38,464 bases of DNA from positions 1-38,464 of the forward strand of contig JAJPYE010000056.1 of assembly GCA_021205095.1 (NCBI GenBank). Direction: 5' to 3'. The notes under the pieces were generated by a model that saw only the letters and a list, made by a program, of their open reading frames with translations, had not been told where the DNA came from and ran no database searches. The DNA is from Oscillospiraceae bacterium (lineage in GTDB: Bacteria > Bacillota > Clostridia > Oscillospirales > Oscillospiraceae). Numbering within the stretch: position 1 is the first letter of the stretch; the number at the start of each line of letters is the position of its first letter. Position numbers and translations under genes: made by a program. Of the stretch, positions 22,938 through 30,901 are shown piece by piece.

Positions 22938-24269
22938 ATGCTCAAAAACAAAAAATTCGGCGCCTACACGATCGCGTTCGTTATCCTGGGTATCGTATAC
23001 ATGTTCATGTATTCCGGCCTGCAGAACGACCAGATCAACATCATCCAGACCTACATAACCTCCGCTGGCGGCGGCTGGTCCGAGACCATGACCCAGCTCC
23101 CCATGACGGTTGGTAACTTCGTCTGCATCGTGCTGACATTCCTGTACGGCACCTGCTTCATCAAGTACGGCACCCGCAAGACCCTGATCCCCTGCATCGC
23201 CCTGTCCGCGCTGGGCTGCGTGGGCATCGTGGCCGCCAACGGCCTTGACGTCTACGGCGGCGCAACCACCGGCATCTACTGGCTGTACTTCATCTCTCTG
23301 TTTGTCGTCCGCTGCACCTGCATGTGCCTGCAGATGGCCGGCTTCCAGCTTGCCGCCAGCTGGTTCATCAAGTACCGTGGCCGTGTCCTTGGCATCGTGA
23401 CCCTGGGCAGCCCCCTGTTCTCCGTGGTGGGCACCTCCGTCATGACCAGATTCATCAACAACAACCTGGGCGGCGACTACCGTCCCTTCTACATCGGCAT
23501 TGCCATTATCCTGGCGGTCATCGCCCTGCTGACCCGTCTGCTCCTGAAGGACACACCCGAAGAGGCCGGTCTGTATCCCGACGGCGCGGATCATCCCCCC
23601 GTATCCGAGGAGAGCGACGAGATCAATCTCACCGTGAAGCAGGTTCTCAGCGAGAAGCGCGGCTGGATCATGATCGTCTCTTATGCAGCCTTCCAGTTCA
23701 TCATCAACGCTTGCATGGGCTCCATGGCCGTGCGCTTCATGGCCCTGGGCGGCGCGGAGGTCTGGATAAGCGCCACCACATACCTGGCCATGGGCGCTAT
23801 CCTGGGTATCCCCATGAGCTATGTCTTCGGTTGGATCGACGACAAGCTGGGTACCGTCACAGCCTCCTTCATCCTGGGCCTGACAGAAATGATTCCCGTC
23901 ATCGCTCTGTGGATTATGCCGGAGGGCGGCAGCGTGCCTCTGGAGATCCTCTGGGGCTTCGGCGTTGCCTGCATGACCGGCGGCGTTCCCACCATGCACC
24001 CCGCATCCATCACCTATGCCTATGGCCGTCGTGAGTATCAGTCCGCCAACCGTATCATCATGGCTATCCAGCTCATCCCCTCCGCCTTTGCCGCTATGAT
24101 GATGGTGGCCCTGATCGGCGCGGGCAAGGCCGGCACCGCCTACTTCATCCTGCTGGTCGTTATCATCATCGGCCTGATCGCCACCGCTATGATGCGTTCC
24201 ATCCCCGATGCCAACGCGGCTGACCGCGATTACATCCAGAAGAAGGAAGAGGAGAAGGCTGACGCCTGA
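22938..24269 (+). CDS. MFS transporter of the OFA (oxalate/formate antiporter) type
   Basis: The protein has 443 residues behind TCAGGAGGAATCGCG. It has twelve predicted membrane helices in two halves separated by a central loop near residue 210-235 (DTPEEAGLYPDG...). Elements of the OFA-like MFS group are the 'LKDTPEEAGLYPDG' segment after helix 6 and the 'GFQLAASWFIKYRGRVLGIV' motif near residues 139-158. OFA members exchange or take up small carboxylates; the substrate here is unknown, and no oxalate or formate genes are in view. The codons are strongly biased to C-ending triplets, which suggests high expression. It follows the Ala/Glu stalk gene by 55 bases and is ended by a strong terminator. 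Confidence 0.85.
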   Translation: MLKNKKFGAYTIAFVILGIVYMFMYSGLQNDQINIIQTYITSAGGGWSETMTQLPMTVGNFVCIVLTFLYGTCFIKYGTRKTLIPCIALSALGCVGIVAANGLDVYGGATTGIYWLYFISLFVVRCTCMCLQMAGFQLAASWFIKYRGRVLGIVTLGSPLFSVVGTSVMTRFINNNLGGDYRPFYIGIAIILAVIALLTRLLLKDTPEEAGLYPDGADHPPVSEESDEINLTVKQVLSEKRGWIMIVSYAAFQFIINACMGSMAVRFMALGGAEVWISATTYLAMGAILGIPMSYVFGWIDDKLGTVTASFILGLTEMIPVIALWIMPEGGSVPLEILWGFGVACMTGGVPTMHPASITYAYGRREYQSANRIIMAIQLIPSAFAAMMMVALIGAGKAGTAYFILLVVIIIGLIATAMMRSIPDANAADRDYIQKKEEEKADA

Positions 24270-24341
24270 GTTGAGCTTGTTGAGTAGCGAGTATTTGCAT
24301 AACAAATCAATTCCCCTTAACTACGAAATTTGATCCCAAGC

Positions 24342-24383
24342 AAAAGGGGCTGCATCAGCAATGATGCAGCCTCTTTTATTTTA
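24342..24383 (+). terminator. Terminator of the MFS gene
   Basis: AAAAGGGGCTGCATCA (24342-24357) pairs with TGATGCAGCCTCTTTT (24362-24377) through one G-U around a four-base loop, followed by ATTTTAT. Confidence 0.9.
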
Positions 24384-24465
24384 TGGTTCTATATCAGGAG
24401 TGGGGGAGAGGAAAAAATAGAGCATGGAAGACAGGAAGTCAGGGGAAGACTTTGGCTTCCGTTAG

Positions 24466-24720
24466 TTATGAAGAGTGCAAGCAGAGGATTCTGCTGTAGA
24501 GACATTTGAAATTCCGTACACTGTGTAAACCTGTATGAGAAACCTTAGTTTTGTGATTGCACCTCTCAGAAAATCCGTTTGTCCTGGGGACATTGAAGAA
24601 ATTGAATATCTCCCGAAGCCAGTTGCGGTAGGCTTTCTCACAGTCATCCAACGCTGTATGGTTCGCGGTGTGCAAGTGTTCAAACCAGAAACTGAAGCCG
24701 TTCCATCTCCTTGCAAGGTG
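24466..24720 (-). pseudogene. ISL3-family transposase remnant (C-terminal part)
   Basis: On the minus strand this region reads ...ALDDCEKAYRNWLREIFNFF, then a segment with TNGFSERCNHKTKV, and ends RNFKCLYSRILCLHSS. The pattern 'W..EI.N.F....TNG..E..NNK.KV......R.F..F..RIL' is the C-terminal end of ISL3-family DDE transposases. The usual E-G-x-N-N-K is altered to E-R-C-N-H-K and the segment after K-V has decayed, so the copy is inactive. No N-terminal zinc-binding region or DDE core remains, and no inverted ends were found. Local base composition is AT-richer than the flanking genes. The remnant lies between the MFS terminator and the tail of the esterase gene. Confidence 0.65.
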
Positions 24721-24768
24721 AGCTTGCCTACATAGCTGAGATGAATTCGTTTTTGATTTCATAATAAA

Positions 24769-24800
24769 TGTGGGGATCAGGCAAAGACCTGACCCCCACA
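24769..24800 (-). terminator. Terminator of the exported hydrolase gene
   Basis: TGTGGGGATCAGG (24769-24781) pairs with CCTGACCCCCACA (24788-24800) with one mismatch. Read on the minus strand it is followed by ATTTATTAT. Confidence 0.6.
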
Positions 24801-24830
24801 ACTTATTTTAGAGCCTTTGTTTTACATACC

Positions 24831-27047
24831 TTAGAACAGCTCGCTCAGAACGGCGGCGTATTCCGCGTTCTGGAATATCTCGTTTACGAAAGCGTCCCAG
24901 TGGCGGGCGTCGGTCTCGGTGTTGCCGAAGACGTAGTCCTCCTGGCCATAGTCGATGACGTCAAAGCCGGGGACGGCCTTGCTCGCGCCGCTGTTGCGGT
25001 AGGCGAGAACATCCGCCAGGGAGAAGGAGACTTGGGTCACGTCCTCGTAATCCACCCAGTCGCTCAGATCCTTGCCGGTAGCGCTCTCGGCGGTGCCGTT
25101 GGTGGTCTGGGTCTCAGCCTCGGCCTTCTCGATCTCGATGCCGCTGACATATTCGCCGTACATCTGGTCGATATACAGGGAGATGGAGCTGCCCAGTACC
25201 TCAGAGGGTACATGGCCGCCGTCCCACTGCCACTCGATGACAGCGTCTGTCCCGGCGTTCAGCCAGGCGATCTCCAGGTTCAGGGAGGTCATCATGGGCA
25301 TATCGCCCTCCACAGCGCCCATGACGATGCGCGTCCAGGTGGGGTCGTCGGTGCCGTCAGCGCCGATGTAGTTGAGGGGGTTATACAGGCTCACGATGTT
25401 GTTGCCGTATTTGTCGCCGGCCTCGATCTCCGCAATGTCGGCGGCGTAGGCCTCGGCCATCTCCTCAAAGGTGCTGTAATTGGAGGAGTTGGAGCCGCTG
25501 CCCGCGGCGGCGGTGCTGCCCGCGTCCGGGCCGCCGGAACGGATGTCGTCTCCGTACAGCTCCAGGGCGGTGTCCTCAGATTCGGCGCTGGCCTCGCCAG
25601 AGGCCTCGCCAGAGGCCTCGCCAGAGGCGCTGTCAGCGAAGTCCGCCGCGCCGTTCATGCCGCTGGTCATCATTTCGCCGGAAGCCCCGCCAGGGCCGCC
25701 GCCGCTGCTGGAGGAACTCTTGGCATACCGGCCTTCGATGAAGGCCACGGCCTTATCCTCGCTGGTCATGGCGGCGACTTCCTCATCGGAAAGGGCGTTG
25801 CCGTCCTCGTCGAACCAGGTCCAGCCGCTGGCATAATCCAGGTTGTCCAGATACCACTGGAGGTTTTCGGTGAACTCCGCGAGGTACAGGTCAAGATAGG
25901 TGCCGTAATAGCCGTTGGTCTCAGGATAGGCCTCCAGGTCATACTCGATGGTCAGGGCGATGGTGCTGTTCAGCTCCCCGTCGCCGTCCAGGTCAAAGCC
26001 CACGGCGGATTCCTCCACTGTCAGGTTCTGGTCGTTGATGTATTCCATGTAAGCCGCGGAGAGGTACTCGGCAAGCTGTGCCTGGAAATCGGTGTTGAAG
26101 TCATAGGTGGTGTCCATGTAATACTCGAACGCCTGGGCCATATCGCCCTCATACAGGGAGGTGATGGCGCTGTAGGCCACGCAGCCCCAGGCGCCGTCGG
26201 AAAGCTCTACCTCCTCGCCGTCGATGGTGACGGTGGTGGAGTAGGTGCCGTCCTCGTTGAGATACACGCCCACGGCGCCGGCCTCGATCTCATAGTCATA
26301 GAAGTCGGGGTTGTTGGAGGTGGCGGCAAACATGGTGGCATGGGCCGCGCCGCCGGAGCCGCCGGTGGAGACCAGCAGGTCAACGTTGCCGGGCAGGTTC
26401 CCCAGCAGGATGTTATACTTCACATACCGGGCGGCGTTTTTCTGGTCTACCAGGCAGGAGGGAGCGTCGCCGGTGTAGTAGGTGTTGCCGTCCTCATCGG
26501 TAGCGGTGTCCTGTTTGCCGCGGTTGCCGCAGGCCACGTTGATGTAGCCCTCGGAGGCATAGGTGGTGGAGGCCTTGGAGTTATTGGAGGAGCCATACCC
26601 CGCAGCGCCGGTGTTCAGGATGATGGGCGCGGTGGCGGCGGTATACACCTGGCCGTTGGAGCTTGTGACCTCCGCCTCGTAGTCGATGACCAGAGAGCCC
26701 TTCACGGCGGACTCATAGGTCTCCGCGGTGACGTCGGCCTCGCCGTCGCCGTCCGTGTCAATGCCGGTGACGTAAGCGCCCGGCACGCACACGGACACGC
26801 CCTGCTGGTTGGGCAGCTCAGGATAGGCCACGGCGGACACCACAGACAGCACCCATGCGTCGGCGCTGGCCGTGTAGCTCCATTCCTGATCCTCGTTGTT
26901 GGCCAGGTTCAGGGTTTCCTCGATGTACTCCTTGTCGGAGGCCACCGCCGTGCTGTCTTCCTCGGCGGCAAAGGCGGTCAGTCCGCACAGGGACAGAACC
27001 ATTGCCAGCGCCAGCGCGAGGGACAGCAGCTTCTTCAGTTTGTTCAT
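24831..27047 (-). CDS. Exported alpha/beta hydrolase, tannase/feruloyl-esterase-like
   Basis: The protein has 738 residues behind AAAGGAGAAAACA. A signal peptide of about 27 residues (LTAFA) is followed by an alpha/beta-hydrolase core. EGYINVACGNRGKQ (oxyanion region, about 166-179), DQKNAARYVKYN (201-212) and DLLVSTGGSGGAAHATMFAA (223-242, nucleophile Ser231) match the order seen in subtype-A tannase and carboxylesterase families. Near the C-terminus, EWQWDGGHVPSE and TDARHWDAFV offer catalytic His and Asp candidates. Between the halves, residues about 455-520 are Gly/Ser-rich and contain three ASGE tandem repeats, an unusual insertion into an enzyme. By family it would hydrolyse esters of plant phenolics, but the substrate is unproven. 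Confidence 0.7.
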   Translation of the reverse strand: MNKLKKLLSLALALAMVLSLCGLTAFAAEEDSTAVASDKEYIEETLNLANNEDQEWSYTASADAWVLSVVSAVAYPELPNQQGVSVCVPGAYVTGIDTDGDGEADVTAETYESAVKGSLVIDYEAEVTSSNGQVYTAATAPIILNTGAAGYGSSNNSKASTTYASEGYINVACGNRGKQDTATDEDGNTYYTGDAPSCLVDQKNAARYVKYNILLGNLPGNVDLLVSTGGSGGAAHATMFAATSNNPDFYDYEIEAGAVGVYLNEDGTYSTTVTIDGEEVELSDGAWGCVAYSAITSLYEGDMAQAFEYYMDTTYDFNTDFQAQLAEYLSAAYMEYINDQNLTVEESAVGFDLDGDGELNSTIALTIEYDLEAYPETNGYYGTYLDLYLAEFTENLQWYLDNLDYASGWTWFDEDGNALSDEEVAAMTSEDKAVAFIEGRYAKSSSSSGGGPGGASGEMMTSGMNGAADFADSASGEASGEASGEASAESEDTALELYGDDIRSGGPDAGSTAAAGSGSNSSNYSTFEEMAEAYAADIAEIEAGDKYGNNIVSLYNPLNYIGADGTDDPTWTRIVMGAVEGDMPMMTSLNLEIAWLNAGTDAVIEWQWDGGHVPSEVLGSSISLYIDQMYGEYVSGIEIEKAEAETQTTNGTAESATGKDLSDWVDYEDVTQVSFSLADVLAYRNSGASKAVPGFDVIDYGQEDYVFGNTETDARHWDAFVNEIFQNAEYAAVLSELF
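25591..25626. repeat. Three perfect 12-bp tandem repeats (ASGE linker)
   Basis: GCCTCGCCAGAG occurs three times head to tail within the hydrolase gene and encodes A-S-G-E units at about residues 474-486. Perfect identity suggests recent expansion by slippage. There are no spacers, so it is not CRISPR. Confidence 0.85.
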
Positions 27048-27078
27048 TGTTTTCTCCTTTCAGCACAAAGCTAACCCT

Positions 27079-27102
27079 ATTATACACGAAAGTTTTACTT
27101 TC
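27079..27102 (-). promoter_or_regulatory. -10 box and palindromic operator of the exported hydrolase gene
   Basis: Minus-strand TATAAT (27084-27079) lies 32 bases before the start codon. GAAAGT-TTT-ACTTTC (27088-27102), a perfect 6-bp dyad, occupies the -10/-35 spacer. No good -35 is seen, so an activator or repressor site is plausible. Confidence 0.45.
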
Positions 27103-27252
27103 TTTTATACAATTTATTAATGATTCATGAACAATCTTGACTTTCCCTGTTGTATATTGATGAGATACGATTTTATAACAGGAATAATATTGATTTTATG
27201 CGGCCAGTTCCGAATAGGTGAGACAAAAGGTCAGTGAAATGCGTGGTTCTTT
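27103..27252. other. AT-rich intergenic region
   Basis: No gene is seen between the divergent hydrolase and LCP genes. CCTGTT (27146-27151) and AACAGG (27177-27182) form an inverted repeat with a 25-base interval, possibly another operator. Confidence 0.3.
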
Positions 27253-27281
27253 TTGACAAATGGGGGATAATATCGTATAAT
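27253..27281 (+). promoter_or_regulatory. Consensus promoter of the LCP gene
   Basis: TTGACA (27253-27258), 17 bases, TATAAT (27276-27281): a perfect match to consensus in both boxes. Confidence 0.85.
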
Positions 27282-27326
27282 ATTTTTCATATGCGTATTT
27301 AAAAAGAAAATCGCGGAGGATAAACT

Positions 27327-29192
27327 ATGAGTCGATATGAATCGGGCAGCCAAGGCGGAAGGCATCTCAGGCCGTCGGAGGACGAAGATATACAGGACAG
27401 CCGGTACCAGCGGCAGCAGCCTCGATCTACGGCTCGTCGTCCAGCGACCAGTAGCAGTACAGCGACCCGCTCGTCCAGTCAGTCGGGGAGCCGTTCCTCC
27501 CAGCAGGGGAGAGCTTCTCAACAGGGAAGCCGCAGTGCTCAGCCTGCCAATCGCAGCTCGTCAACTGGCAGTCGTGGATCACAGCCTGCCAGCCGAAGCA
27601 CTCAGCAGGGCAGCCGCCCCTCACAGCAGAGACGCCCGCCCCAGGGCGGGGGCCGTCCTCCTCAGCGGAGGGGTCGGGGGCGTGGCCGAAATATGCGTCC
27701 GTGGCAAACGGCAGGCATCGTCCTTTCGGTTATCCTCATTGTTGTGGCTGCGGTGTTCTGTATTCAGCTTGGGCGGTTGGGTATGTTGCCCAATAAATAC
27801 CGCAACCTTGTGTGGCTTATATTGGCGGCGCTAAGCGTCTGTCTTCTGGCCCTTCAATTCCGCCACGCCCGCGCCATTGGCTCCAAGGTCGTCGTCGGTA
27901 TCCTGATCGTGGTGATGATCGTGGGATTGGTATATGTGTCCAAGGCGCTGTCTACCCTGGGGAGCGTGACGGACGTGAGCGTGCAGTATTACAGCATAGC
28001 GGTGTACGTTCAGGCGGATGATCAGGCGGAATCTATCACAGACGCAGCGGGCTATACCTTCGGTATTCTGTCCTCTCTGGACAGGGATAATACGGACGAG
28101 TGCCTGAACGACATTGTGGCGGAACAGGGCGTGTCCCTGACCGCGGTGGAATATGAAAGCGTGGTGGATCTGGCCAGCGCTTTGCTGGATGGAGATGTGC
28201 AGGCCATTGTAATGAACACCTCTTATCTCTCCGTCCTGACAGAGGCCAGCGAAGATGGAGACGTGTCCGAGGAGCTGGGCCAGTTCTCCGATGAGACGAA
28301 GGTCATTTATGAATATACCATCGAGCGCACCATCGAGCGGGTTGTTTCCGGCTCTGCCACCACCACAGAGGACGGTACCGAGGCCTACACCGGCAGCGAC
28401 GGCGTATACAGCATTGACGAGGATCCCTTCATCGTCTATATCAGCGGCAACGACAGCTCCGGCACCCTGGCCAGCACCGGGCGCAGCGATGTGAATATTC
28501 TGGCGGTGGTGAACCCCAGCACCCATCGCATCCTGCTTGTGAATACGCCGAGAGACTACTATGTCACCCTGGCCTTCACCGGCGGCTCCAGGGACAAGCT
28601 GACCCACGCGGGTATTTATGGCGTGGATGTGTCCATGCAGGCCCTGGAGGATCTATATGATATTTCTATCCAGTATTATGTCCGCATGAATTTCACCGGC
28701 TTTGAGGAGATTATCGACGCCCTGGGCGGCGTGAGCGTATATTCCGAGTATGCCTTTACCAGCTCGCACGGCGGCTATACCTTCGTGGAGGGCTATAACG
28801 ACGTGGACGGCGCCAAGGCGCTGGCCTTCGTCCGGGAGCGGTATGCCTTTACCTCCGGCGACCGGCAGCGGGGCGCGAACCAGATGGCGCTGATCGAGGC
28901 CGTCATTGACAAGGCTACCTCCTCCGCCATCCTGACCAACTATATGGACGTGATGAACGCCGCCTCCAGCGCGCTCTCCACCAACATGACCCAGAGTGAG
29001 ATCTCCTCCCTGGTGCAGTGGCAGCTATCCAATGGTGGAAGCTGGACGGTGGAAAGCACCTCCGTTACCGGCTCGGACAGTACTGGCACCGTGTATTCCA
29101 TGGGCAGTACCAACGTCTATCGTATGGTTCCTGACGACGACTCCGTCGCCGCCGCCGTGGAGCTGATAAACGAGGTTTTGGAAGGAAACTGA
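27327..29192 (+). CDS. LytR-CpsA-Psr (LCP) family cell-wall ligase
   Basis: The protein has 621 residues behind GCGGAGGATAAACT. Residues 1-126 are a cytoplasmic, basic, Ser/Gln/Arg-rich tail with repeated S-(Q/R)-Q-G-S-R units, followed by three membrane helices (about 127-147, 160-177, 187-206). Residues 215-340 form an extracytoplasmic domain resembling a small periplasmic-binding fold. The LCP domain covers about 366-535: LVNTPRDYYV, KLTHAGIYG, IIDALGGVSV and AKALAFVRERYAF...GDRQRGANQM carry the conserved Arg and Asp residues. LCP enzymes transfer teichoic acids or other glycopolymers from lipid carriers to peptidoglycan. The three helices and extra domain are common in clostridial members; the long SRQ tail is less usual. 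A consensus promoter suggests constitutive expression. Confidence 0.9.
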   Translation: MSRYESGSQGGRHLRPSEDEDIQDSRYQRQQPRSTARRPATSSSTATRSSSQSGSRSSQQGRASQQGSRSAQPANRSSSTGSRGSQPASRSTQQGSRPSQQRRPPQGGGRPPQRRGRGRGRNMRPWQTAGIVLSVILIVVAAVFCIQLGRLGMLPNKYRNLVWLILAALSVCLLALQFRHARAIGSKVVVGILIVVMIVGLVYVSKALSTLGSVTDVSVQYYSIAVYVQADDQAESITDAAGYTFGILSSLDRDNTDECLNDIVAEQGVSLTAVEYESVVDLASALLDGDVQAIVMNTSYLSVLTEASEDGDVSEELGQFSDETKVIYEYTIERTIERVVSGSATTTEDGTEAYTGSDGVYSIDEDPFIVYISGNDSSGTLASTGRSDVNILAVVNPSTHRILLVNTPRDYYVTLAFTGGSRDKLTHAGIYGVDVSMQALEDLYDISIQYYVRMNFTGFEEIIDALGGVSVYSEYAFTSSHGGYTFVEGYNDVDGAKALAFVRERYAFTSGDRQRGANQMALIEAVIDKATSSAILTNYMDVMNAASSALSTNMTQSEISSLVQWQLSNGGSWTVESTSVTGSDSTGTVYSMGSTNVYRMVPDDDSVAAAVELINEVLEGN

Positions 29193-29207
29193 CACTCAAT
29201 ATAGACC

Positions 29208-29252
29208 GCGCAGACTTGGCGGATTTGTCCGCCGGGGCTGCGCTGTTTTTTT
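29208..29252 (+). terminator. Terminator of the LCP gene
   Basis: GCGCAG (29208-29213) with CTGCGC (29238-29243), enclosing GGCGGA/TCCGCC, followed by a seven-T run at 29246-29252. Confidence 0.85.
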
Positions 29253-29353
29253 CTGAAATCTGACCCCATAAAAAATACCTGAATTGACTATTTTAATATA
29301 ACCAGAATGGCGTATAATAAAATCCATCAAATCAGTCAAGGGAGATATGACCT

Positions 29354-30229
29354 ATGGAAAAGACCAGATACGAGCTGAACAAGGAGCTGGCGCAGATGCT
29401 CAAGGGCGGGGTGATTATGGATGTCACCACCCCGGAGCAGGCGCAGATCGCCCAGGAGGCGGGGGCCTGCGCGGTGATGGCGCTGGAGCGCATCCCGGCG
29501 GACATCCGCGCAGCAGGCGGCGTAGCCCGGATGAGCGACCCGGCCTTGATACGCAGCATCCAGGAGGCGGTGTCCATCCCCGTGATGGCGAAATGCCGCA
29601 TCGGGCATTTCGCGGAGGCGCAGGTGCTGGAGGCGCTGGAGATTGACTACATCGACGAGAGCGAGGTGCTGTCCCCGGCGGACGACGTATACCACATTCA
29701 AAAGACCCAGTTTAAAGTTCCCTTCGTCTGCGGGGCGCGGAATCTGGGAGAGGCCCTGCGGCGCATTGCCGAGGGCGCGGCCATGATTCGCACCAAGGGC
29801 GAGCCGGGTACCGGCGACGTGGTGCAAGCTGTGCGCCATATGCGGGCCATGAACGCGGAGATTCGCCGGGTGCAGAGCCTGCGCCCTGACGAGCTGGCGG
29901 AGGCGGCCAAGGAGCTGCAGGCCCCCCTGTCCCTGGTGGAATATGTCCACGAAAACGGCAGGCTCCCCGTGGTGAACTTCGCCGCTGGCGGCATCGCCAC
30001 CCCGGCGGACGCGGCCCTGATGATGCAGTTGGGGGCGGAGGGAGTCTTTGTCGGCTCCGGCATATTCAAATCCGGCGACCCGGCCCGCCGGGCGGCGGCC
30101 ATCGTGCAGGCTGTCACCAACTATACGGACGCAAAGCTCATCGCGGAGGTGTCCGCCGGACTGGGGCAGGCCATGGTAGGTATCAACCAGGAGGAGATAA
30201 AGCTCATCATGGAAGAGCGGGGCGTCTGA
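29354..30229 (+). CDS. pdxS: Pyridoxal 5'-phosphate synthase, lyase subunit
   Basis: The protein has 291 residues, the normal length. PdxS builds PLP from ribose 5-phosphate, glyceraldehyde 3-phosphate and ammonia on a (beta/alpha)8 barrel, as dodecamers with PdxT. Conserved elements are [20 protein letters not shown] (catalytic Asp), [27 protein letters not shown] (Schiff-base Lys), [26 protein letters not shown] (second catalytic Lys) and [31 protein letters not shown] precedes ATG 29354. pdxT starts one base after the stop. TATAAT at 29313-29318 is a likely -10 but no -35 is clear, and no PdxR-type regulator gene is adjacent. Confidence 0.97.
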   Translation: MEKTRYELNKELAQMLKGGVIMDVTTPEQAQIAQEAGACAVMALERIPADIRAAGGVARMSDPALIRSIQEAVSIPVMAKCRIGHFAEAQVLEALEIDYIDESEVLSPADDVYHIQKTQFKVPFVCGARNLGEALRRIAEGAAMIRTKGEPGTGDVVQAVRHMRAMNAEIRRVQSLRPDELAEAAKELQAPLSLVEYVHENGRLPVVNFAAGGIATPADAALMMQLGAEGVFVGSGIFKSGDPARRAAAIVQAVTNYTDAKLIAEVSAGLGQAMVGINQEEIKLIMEERGV

Positions 30230-30230
30230 C

Positions 30231-30818
30231 ATGGACATCGGCATCCTGGCCCTCCAGGGGGCCTTTGTGGAACACGCTGCCGTGCTGGAACGCCTGGGCG
30301 TGGGCCATTTCGAGATACGGAGCCGCGCCGCCCTGGAACGGCCTATGGACGGGCTGATTCTCCCCGGTGGGGAGAGTACCGTCATGGGAAAGCTGCTGCG
30401 GCAGTTGGGACTGTTCGAACCGCTCTGTGGGCGCATTGCCGGGGGGCTGCCGGTGTTCGGAACCTGCGCGGGGCTGATACTCCTGGCGGAGCGGGTCGAG
30501 GGCGGCGAGCCGTGCTTTGCCACCATGGACATCCAGGCGGTGCGAAACGCCTATGGCCGTCAGTTGGGGAGCTTCCACGCAGTCAGTCTCTTTGACGGCC
30601 AGCCCATCCCCATGACCTTCATCCGCGCCCCCTATATCGGCGCGGTGGGGCCGAAGGCCCGCGCCCTGGCTGCAATAGACGGGCGTGTGGTTGCCGCCCG
30701 GCAGGACAACCAGCTCGTCACCGCCTTCCACCCCGAACTGGACGGGGATCTGACCGTGCATAAGCTGTTTTTGGATATGTGCCGGGAAGGAACAAACGCC
30801 GCGCGGGCGGCGTCCTAA
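30231..30818 (+). CDS. pdxT: Pyridoxal 5'-phosphate synthase, glutaminase subunit
   Basis: The protein has 195 residues starting one base after pdxS. It is a class-I glutamine amidotransferase that supplies ammonia to PdxS. The nucleophile Cys lies in FGTCAGLILLA, with His and Glu in AFHPELDGD; the oxyanion strand LILPGGESTVMGKLL and AVRNAYGRQLGSF are family signatures. The N-terminus IGILALQGAFVEH is typical. Translation is presumably coupled to pdxS, giving the 1:1 complex. Complete, with no oddity apart from a slightly extended Ala/Arg-rich C-terminus. Confidence 0.96.
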   Translation: MDIGILALQGAFVEHAAVLERLGVGHFEIRSRAALERPMDGLILPGGESTVMGKLLRQLGLFEPLCGRIAGGLPVFGTCAGLILLAERVEGGEPCFATMDIQAVRNAYGRQLGSFHAVSLFDGQPIPMTFIRAPYIGAVGPKARALAAIDGRVVAARQDNQLVTAFHPELDGDLTVHKLFLDMCREGTNAARAAS

Positions 30819-30827
30819 ATGCAAAAC

Positions 30828-30880
30828 TCCCGATTCCACGGACGGGCGAGAGCCGTGTCCGGGGTATCGGGGGCTTATTA
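30828..30880 (+). terminator. Possible terminator of pdxST
   Basis: CTCCCGAT (30827-30834) pairs with ATCGGGGG (30866-30873), enclosing CGGAC (30839-30843) with GTCCG (30857-30861). It is followed by the T-rich CTTATTATTT, so termination is plausible but weak. Confidence 0.45.
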
Positions 30881-30901
30881 TTTATTGGGGGCTTATTATT
30901 T
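30869..30901. repeat. 18-bp tandem repeat across the end of the thioesterase gene
   Basis: GGGGGCTTATTATTT occurs at 30869-30883 and again at 30887-30901 (period 18, with ATT between). The second copy contains the stop codon (30896-30898) of the minus-strand thioesterase gene. It looks like a local slippage duplication. Confidence 0.8.

Noticed and set aside
22848-24305. A 485-codon antisense frame over the MFS gene
   Set aside because: His/Asp/Gly-rich shadow of C-ending codons. The sense strand has twelve helices and a strong ribosome binding site.
25591-25626. Tandem repeats considered as a CRISPR array
   Set aside because: The 12-bp units are head to tail without spacers, in frame, and encode ASGE.
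24768-27074. A long open frame of 768 codons antisense to the exported hydrolase
   Set aside because: It is rich in Gly, Val, His and Ala with no domain, and arises because the true gene uses GC-ending codons. The opposite strand has a signal peptide, a ribosome binding site and hydrolase motifs.
29250-29353. A riboswitch or PdxR operator upstream of pdxS
   Set aside because: The leader after the presumed -10 is only about 30 bases, with no structure and no clear repeated operator.
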